A stretch of DNA of 45,121 nucleotides from JBOHRE01 sp050732635 (GTDB taxonomy: Bacteria; Gemmatimonadota; Gemmatimonadetes; Longimicrobiales; RSA9), in the NCBI GenBank assembly GCA_050732635.1, contig JBOHRE010000017.1, forward strand, positions 1 to 45,121, written 5' to 3'. The notes beneath the pieces are model-generated. The model saw only the letters and a program-made list of their open reading frames with translations. It made no database searches and had not been told where the DNA came from. The translations under genes were made by a program, and so were the position numbers. This document shows positions 41,498-45,121 of this stretch, piece by piece. How positions within the stretch are numbered: the first letter of the stretch is position 1; every line of letters starts with the position of its first letter.

Positions 41498-41911
41498 ATG
41501 GGAATATTTCCGCATGAACGACTGCAGGCCTACCAGCTTGCGTGCATCTTTGTGCAGCGCGCTCTGCTGATCGCCGAGGACGTCCCCCGGTTCCGCTGGT
41601 TCATCGCGGATCAACTGCTCCGGGCTGCGACGTCGATTCAGCTGAACATCGCGGAAGGTGCCGCCGAATTCAGCCCTGCGGAGAAGGCACGCTTCTATCG
41701 CATGGCGCGCAGGTCCGCCGCCGAGTGTGCAGCAATGATAGATGCGTTGCTCAGCCTCCGCTTGATCGATGCCGAGCAAGCGAAGCAGGACAAGCAGGTG
41801 CTCGGCAGAATCGCTGCGAGCCTGACGCGCATGATTCAGACGATGGAGCGGCGGAAGCGGGAACGTCTCCCCAGCCCCAGCCCAAGCCCAAGCCCCAGCC
41901 CCAAACCATGA
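41498..41911 (+). CDS. four-helix-bundle protein (S23 / intervening-sequence family), copy 2
   Basis: 137 aa from ATG 41498 (MGIFPHERLQAYQLACIFVQ, the usual opening of the family). The core QLNIAEGAAEFSP and KARFYRMARRSAAE closely matches copy 1 at 3920-4276. Unlike copy 1 it ends in a low-complexity tail, five Ser-Pro pairs then KP, translated from the AGCCCC repeat. Its TGA overlaps the ATG of the next methionine gene (41908-41911), so it is wedged in frame into the metH-MTHFR operon. No ribosome binding site of note is seen. The function is unknown; the context suggests a mobile or repeat-associated gene rather than a methionine function. Confidence 0.87.
   Translation: MGIFPHERLQAYQLACIFVQRALLIAEDVPRFRWFIADQLLRAATSIQLNIAEGAAEFSPAEKARFYRMARRSAAECAAMIDALLSLRLIDAEQAKQDKQVLGRIAASLTRMIQTMERRKRERLPSPSPSPSPSPKP
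41869..41903 (-). repeat. AGCCCC arm, right of four-helix-bundle copy 2
   Basis: Five to six CCCCAG/CCCAAG hexamers, complementary in type to the arm at 41388-41416. It forms the last codons of the four-helix-bundle gene and ends 5 nt before the start codon of the next gene, so it occupies that gene's ribosome-binding position. Confidence 0.9.
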
Positions 41912-43887
41912 CCTTCCAGGACCTGCTCCTCGATGCCAGACCCCACGTCTTCGACGGCGGCGTGGGCACGTTGCTGTACGGCAAGGGCGTGTACATCAAC
42001 CGCTGTTTCGATGAGCTGAATCTCAAGGAGGCCGACCTCGTGCGGGACGTGCACCGCGAGTACGTGCGCGCGGGCGCGGAGCTGATCGAGACGAACAGCT
42101 ACGGCGCGAACCGGCTCAAGCTCGCGCAGTTCGGGCTCGAGGACCGGGTGCGCGAGATCAACGAGGCGGCAGCGCGGATCGCGCGGGGCGTCGCCAATGG
42201 GCGGGTGCTGGTGGGTGGCTCGATCGGGCCGCTCGGTGTGCGCGTGGAGCCGTTCGGCCCGACGTCGCTCGCTGAAGCGCGCGCGCTGTTCGGCGAGCAG
42301 GTCGAGGGGCTGCTCGAGGGCGGTGTCGACTTCTTCGTGCTCGAGACCTTCAGCGACGTCGAGGAGATCCGCCAGGCCATCGCCGCGGTGCGGCAGGCCT
42401 GTGCGCTGCCACTCGTCGCGCAGATGACGATCCAGGAAAGCGGTGCGACGACCTACGGCACGACGCCGGACATCATTGCCGCGCGGCTGGATGAGGCGGG
42501 CGCCGACGTGATCGGGCTCAACTGCTCGGTCGGGCCGCACACCATCCTCGCGGCCATCGAGGTGATGTCCAAGGCCACCGCGCGGCCGCTGTCGGCGCAG
42601 CCAAACGCGGGTCTGCCACGGGATGTGCAGGGCCGGCAGCTCTACATGGCGTCGCCCGAGTACATGGCCAAATACGCCGCGCGTCAGATCCGTGCGGGCG
42701 CGCGCTTCGTCGGCGGCTGCTGTGGTACGACGCCCGAGCACATCCGCCGTATCGCGGACGCGGTGCGCGCACTCGCGCCTGCGACAGCGCACCGCGCGAT
42801 CGTCGAGGTGCCGGACGCCGTCCCGAAGCTGCAGCCGGAGACGCCGCTCGCCGAGCGCAGCCGCTGGGGCCGCAAGCTGGCGGCGGGCGAGCTGGTCACC
42901 AGTATCGAGATCGTGCCGCCGCGCGGCATCGAGCCGGCCAGCATGCTGGCCGGTGTGCGGCTGCTACGTAATGCGGGTGTCGACGGTGTCAACGTGCCGG
43001 ACGGTCCGCGCGCGCAGATGCGCATGGGCGTGATCGCGACCAGCGTTCTGATCGAGCAGATCGCCGGCATCGAGACGGTCGTTCATTACTGCTGCCGCGA
43101 CCGCAACCTGCTCGGCATGCTCAGCGACCTGCTCGGCGCGCACGCGCTCGGGCTGCGCAACATGCTACTGATCACGGGCGATCCGCCGAAGATGGGACCG
43201 TACCCGAATGCCACGGCCGTTTTCGACATCGACGCGATCGGCCTGACCAATCTGGTCAAGCGGTTGAATCAGGGTCTCGACCCGGGCGGGAACGCGATCG
43301 GCCGACCGACTGCATTCACGATCGGCGTGGGCGCGAACCCGGGCGCCACCGACATCGAGCACGAGCTCAGCCGCTTCTACTGGAAGGTCGAGGCGGGCGC
43401 CGAGTACGCGATCACGCAACCGGTCTTCGACCCCGACCAGCTCGAGCGCTTCATAGCCGAGATCGAGAAGCGCGGCATGCGGATCCCGATCGTCGCCGGC
43501 ATCTGGCCACTGGTCTCGGCACGTAATGCCGAGTTCCTGGCGAACGAGGTGCCGGGCATCGTCGTGCCCGATGAGGTCGTGCGGCGGATGCGACGCGCCG
43601 GGGAACAGGGGAAGGAGCACGCGCTGGCGGAGGGAGTTGCCATCGCGCGCGAGATGTTCGATCGGGTGAAAGGAGATGTCGAGGGACTGCAGGTCAGCGC
43701 GCCGTTCGGCAAGGTCGCGTTCGCGCTGCAGGTATTGGAGGGAGTGCCCGGGATCCGTGCGGCGAGCGACGAGCCGCCCGCTGCGAGCGACGCGCGTGAC
43801 GCCCTCGGCTTCGTGCCGCCCGACGACCACCTACGGCCTAACGCCGACGCGCCGCCCCACCCGCACGCCTGGACGCCTACGGCCTAA
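41908..43887 (+). CDS. bifunctional homocysteine S-methyltransferase / 5,10-methylene-THF reductase
   Basis: 659 aa, same domain order as Bacillus YitJ. Residues about 1-300 form a homocysteine-binding TIM barrel with zinc cysteines in GLNCSVGP and GGCCGTTPEHI. Residues about 325-620 are the flavin MTHFR barrel (TSIEIVPPRGIEPASMLAG, LLITGDPPKMGPYPNA, QPVFDPDQLERF). It would supply methyl-THF to MetH. The last about 20 residues (PPHPHAWTPTA end) and the TAA stop are coded by a repeat array of the 48-bp family. The start at 41908 overlaps the four-helix-bundle stop. Confidence 0.92.
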   Translation: MTFQDLLLDARPHVFDGGVGTLLYGKGVYINRCFDELNLKEADLVRDVHREYVRAGAELIETNSYGANRLKLAQFGLEDRVREINEAAARIARGVANGRVLVGGSIGPLGVRVEPFGPTSLAEARALFGEQVEGLLEGGVDFFVLETFSDVEEIRQAIAAVRQACALPLVAQMTIQESGATTYGTTPDIIAARLDEAGADVIGLNCSVGPHTILAAIEVMSKATARPLSAQPNAGLPRDVQGRQLYMASPEYMAKYAARQIRAGARFVGGCCGTTPEHIRRIADAVRALAPATAHRAIVEVPDAVPKLQPETPLAERSRWGRKLAAGELVTSIEIVPPRGIEPASMLAGVRLLRNAGVDGVNVPDGPRAQMRMGVIATSVLIEQIAGIETVVHYCCRDRNLLGMLSDLLGAHALGLRNMLLITGDPPKMGPYPNATAVFDIDAIGLTNLVKRLNQGLDPGGNAIGRPTAFTIGVGANPGATDIEHELSRFYWKVEAGAEYAITQPVFDPDQLERFIAEIEKRGMRIPIVAGIWPLVSARNAEFLANEVPGIVVPDEVVRRMRRAGEQGKEHALAEGVAIAREMFDRVKGDVEGLQVSAPFGKVAFALQVLEGVPGIRAASDEPPAASDARDALGFVPPDDHLRPNADAPPHPHAWTPTA

Positions 43888-43970
43888 CGCCAAAGCGCCG
43901 CCGCATCTACGCGCGTGGACCCTACGGCCTCACGCCGAAGCGCCGCCCCCACCCACGCGCCTGGACCCCT
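43831..43970 (-). repeat. 48-bp family array (about 46-bp period) spanning two convergent stop codons
   Basis: CTACGGCCT recurs at 43831, 43877 and 43922, and the final unit ends at CTGGACCCCTAAC. It is the reverse orientation of the 3598-3845 unit but more diverged. The TAA of the MTHFR fusion (43885-43887) and the TAG of ada (43971-43969 on the minus strand) both fall in CCTAAC words of the array. Confidence 0.9.
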
Positions 43971-45036
43971 AACCCGCAGTCAACCTCAGCTGGCCTTGCT
44001 CCAACTCGAGCAGCCGCTGCTTGCGCCAGAGGCCGCCGCCGTAGCCGGTCAGGGAGCCATCACTGCCGATCACACGGTGGCAGGGAACGACGATCGCGAT
44101 CGGGTTGTCGCCGTTGGCGCGTGCGACGGCGCGTACTGCGGCAACGGCGCCGAGCGCGCGCGCCTGGTCGCCGTAGCTGCGCGTCTGGCCGTACGGGATC
44201 GAGCGCAGCCCGTCCCAGACCCGCCGCTGAAAGTCCGTGCCCAGGAGCAGCAGCGGAATCGAGAACTCCGTCAGCGTACCAGCGAAATAGGCGTCGAGCT
44301 GCTGTCGCGTCTGTTCGAGCACGGCATTGTCGCCGGGGACGAAGACCGGATCGAGGTGCCGCTCGATGCTGTGCAGCTGCGTCTCCAGCATGCGTCGCTC
44401 GGTGAACTCGAGTAGGCACAGCCCGGCGTCGGTCGCGGCGGCGAGCATCGGGCCGAGTGGGGTTTCGATGCGCGTGAGGCGCACCACGGTCGCGGTCCGG
44501 CTCGCCGTCGGCGTTCGCCCGGTGAGCTGCCGCAGTGCATCCTGGAACCCGCTGATGGACTCGTAGCCGCTCGCGAATGCCGTCCGCGTCACGTCGTCGC
44601 CGTCGCCGAGCCGGCTCAGCGCATGGCCGAGCCGGCGCCCGCGTTGATATGCGTGGAACGTCATGCCGTGATGCTCCTTGAACCAGCGCCGGACACGGGC
44701 GGGGTCGAGGCCGCGGCTGCGCAGATCGGTGTCGCGCAAGCGCGGCGCGGCCTGTGCCTCGAGCTCGGCCAGCAGTGAGGCGATTTCCTGCGGCGTGCGG
44801 CCCGGCGGTTCGAGCGGCCGGCAGCGCTTGCAGGCGCGGTAGCCGGCGAACAGCGCCTGGCGCGTGGTCGCGAAGAACTCGACGTTCTCGCGCGCCGGCT
44901 TGCGGGCCGCGCACGACGGACGACAGAAGATGCCGGTCGTCCTCACGGCCGTCACGAAGATGCCGTCGTAGGCGCTGTCGCGTTCGAGGAACGCGGCGAA
45001 CATCTCGTCGGCGGAGGGAATCGCGTGGGTGATCAT
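43969..45036 (-). CDS. ada: Ada: methylphosphotriester/O6-methylguanine repair methyltransferase and AraC-type activator
   Basis: 355 aa from ATG 45036; upstream codons lack homology. Domains are in the order of E. coli Ada. An N-terminal zinc domain has FCRPSC (the first Cys takes the methyl group) and CKRC, completing four zinc cysteines. An AraC helix-turn-helix (RVRRWFKEHHGMTFHAYQRG) follows, and then a C-terminal O6-alkylguanine transferase with PCHRVIGSDG (active Cys) and TRSYGDQARALG. It repairs alkylated DNA and, when methylated, activates its own regulon. The stop lies within a 48-bp-family repeat. Confidence 0.95.
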   Translation of the reverse strand: MITHAIPSADEMFAAFLERDSAYDGIFVTAVRTTGIFCRPSCAARKPARENVEFFATTRQALFAGYRACKRCRPLEPPGRTPQEIASLLAELEAQAAPRLRDTDLRSRGLDPARVRRWFKEHHGMTFHAYQRGRRLGHALSRLGDGDDVTRTAFASGYESISGFQDALRQLTGRTPTASRTATVVRLTRIETPLGPMLAAATDAGLCLLEFTERRMLETQLHSIERHLDPVFVPGDNAVLEQTRQQLDAYFAGTLTEFSIPLLLLGTDFQRRVWDGLRSIPYGQTRSYGDQARALGAVAAVRAVARANGDNPIAIVVPCHRVIGSDGSLTGYGGGLWRKQRLLELEQGQLRLTAG

Positions 45037-45091
45037 GGCCGAACGGTAGCCGTTTCGCCTGCCGCCTGCCACCGCAAAATGAACGTGGAAT

Positions 45092-45121
45092 TGGGGCTGG
45101 GGCTGAGGCTGGGGCTGGGGC
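45092..45121 (+). repeat. GGGGCT arm at the window's right edge
   Basis: Five GGGGCT/GAGGCT hexamers run to the last base, about 55 nt upstream of the ada start on the opposite strand. Same orientation as the left arms at 39793 and 41388, so a partner arm, and possibly a gene, may lie just outside the window. Confidence 0.85.

Noticed and set aside
41388..41911. Insertion of a 23S rRNA intervening sequence within rRNA
   Set aside because: There is no rRNA sequence around either four-helix-bundle gene; only the layout is similar.

Overview
The window is about 45 kb of very GC-rich bacterial DNA, densely packed and with no rRNA, tRNA or CRISPR array that I can see. Long acidobacterial-type (ADOP) permeases paired with PadR, a large BNR/Asp-box secreted protein, a GlnRS with a C-terminal Yqey domain, many lipoproteins and outer-membrane proteins, and the base composition suggest a Gemmatimonadota-like (or Acidobacteriota-like) diderm. 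This is inferred from protein style only.

Layout. 1-3.6 kb: DksA-like zinc-finger protein, a secreted HExxH protein, a secreted or lipid-anchored protein and an M24B aminopeptidase, chained by overlapping stop/start codons. 3.6-4.4 kb: a small four-helix-bundle (S23/IVP family) gene between inverted arrays of a 48-bp repeat. 4.4-11.4 kb: TetR regulator, TolC-like channel, adaptor and RND pump in one operon. 11.4-16.4 kb: hypothetical gene, recX (-), an outer-membrane barrel protein (-), a small lipoprotein and a lipoprotein amidohydrolase. 16.4-20 kb: glnS (-) with a broken gene on each side. 20-25 kb: secreted proteins and a methyltransferase. 25-29.2 kb (-): a phosphatase, a GT20 glycosyltransferase that reads more like glucosylglycerol-phosphate synthase than OtsA, and an SSS symporter, probably a compatible-solute operon. 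29.3-32.2 kb: a Gfo/Idh/MocA oxidoreductase diverging from an ArsR regulator plus SRPBCC protein. 32.2-33.4 kb: infA, a small hypothetical gene, and a cold-shock gene (-). 33.4-37.7 kb: a gene-fragment zone, then padR and an ADOP permease enclosed by a 23-bp perfect inverted repeat. 37.8-43.9 kb: methionine cluster metH, a second four-helix-bundle gene, and a homocysteine methyltransferase/MTHFR fusion. 44-45 kb: ada (-).

The most unusual feature is a set of G-rich low-complexity repeats. Two four-helix-bundle genes with closely related cores each sit between inverted repeat arms, but the arms are unrelated in sequence (a 48-bp unit in one case, a GGGGCT hexamer in the other). Arms of the same GGGGCT type, without a gene between them, are embedded in frame in metH and in glnS, where they code for Gly-Ala and Ser/Ala-Pro linkers. 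The same two genes also share a 24-nt identical Gly-coding tract. Further copies lie in a signal peptide, across two convergent stop codons, and at the window's right edge. The layout recalls 23S rRNA intervening sequences, where a four-helix-bundle gene sits in the loop of a long stem, but here in protein-coding surroundings. I propose this as a candidate small mobile or repeat-spreading system. That is inference and needs genome-wide copy mapping.
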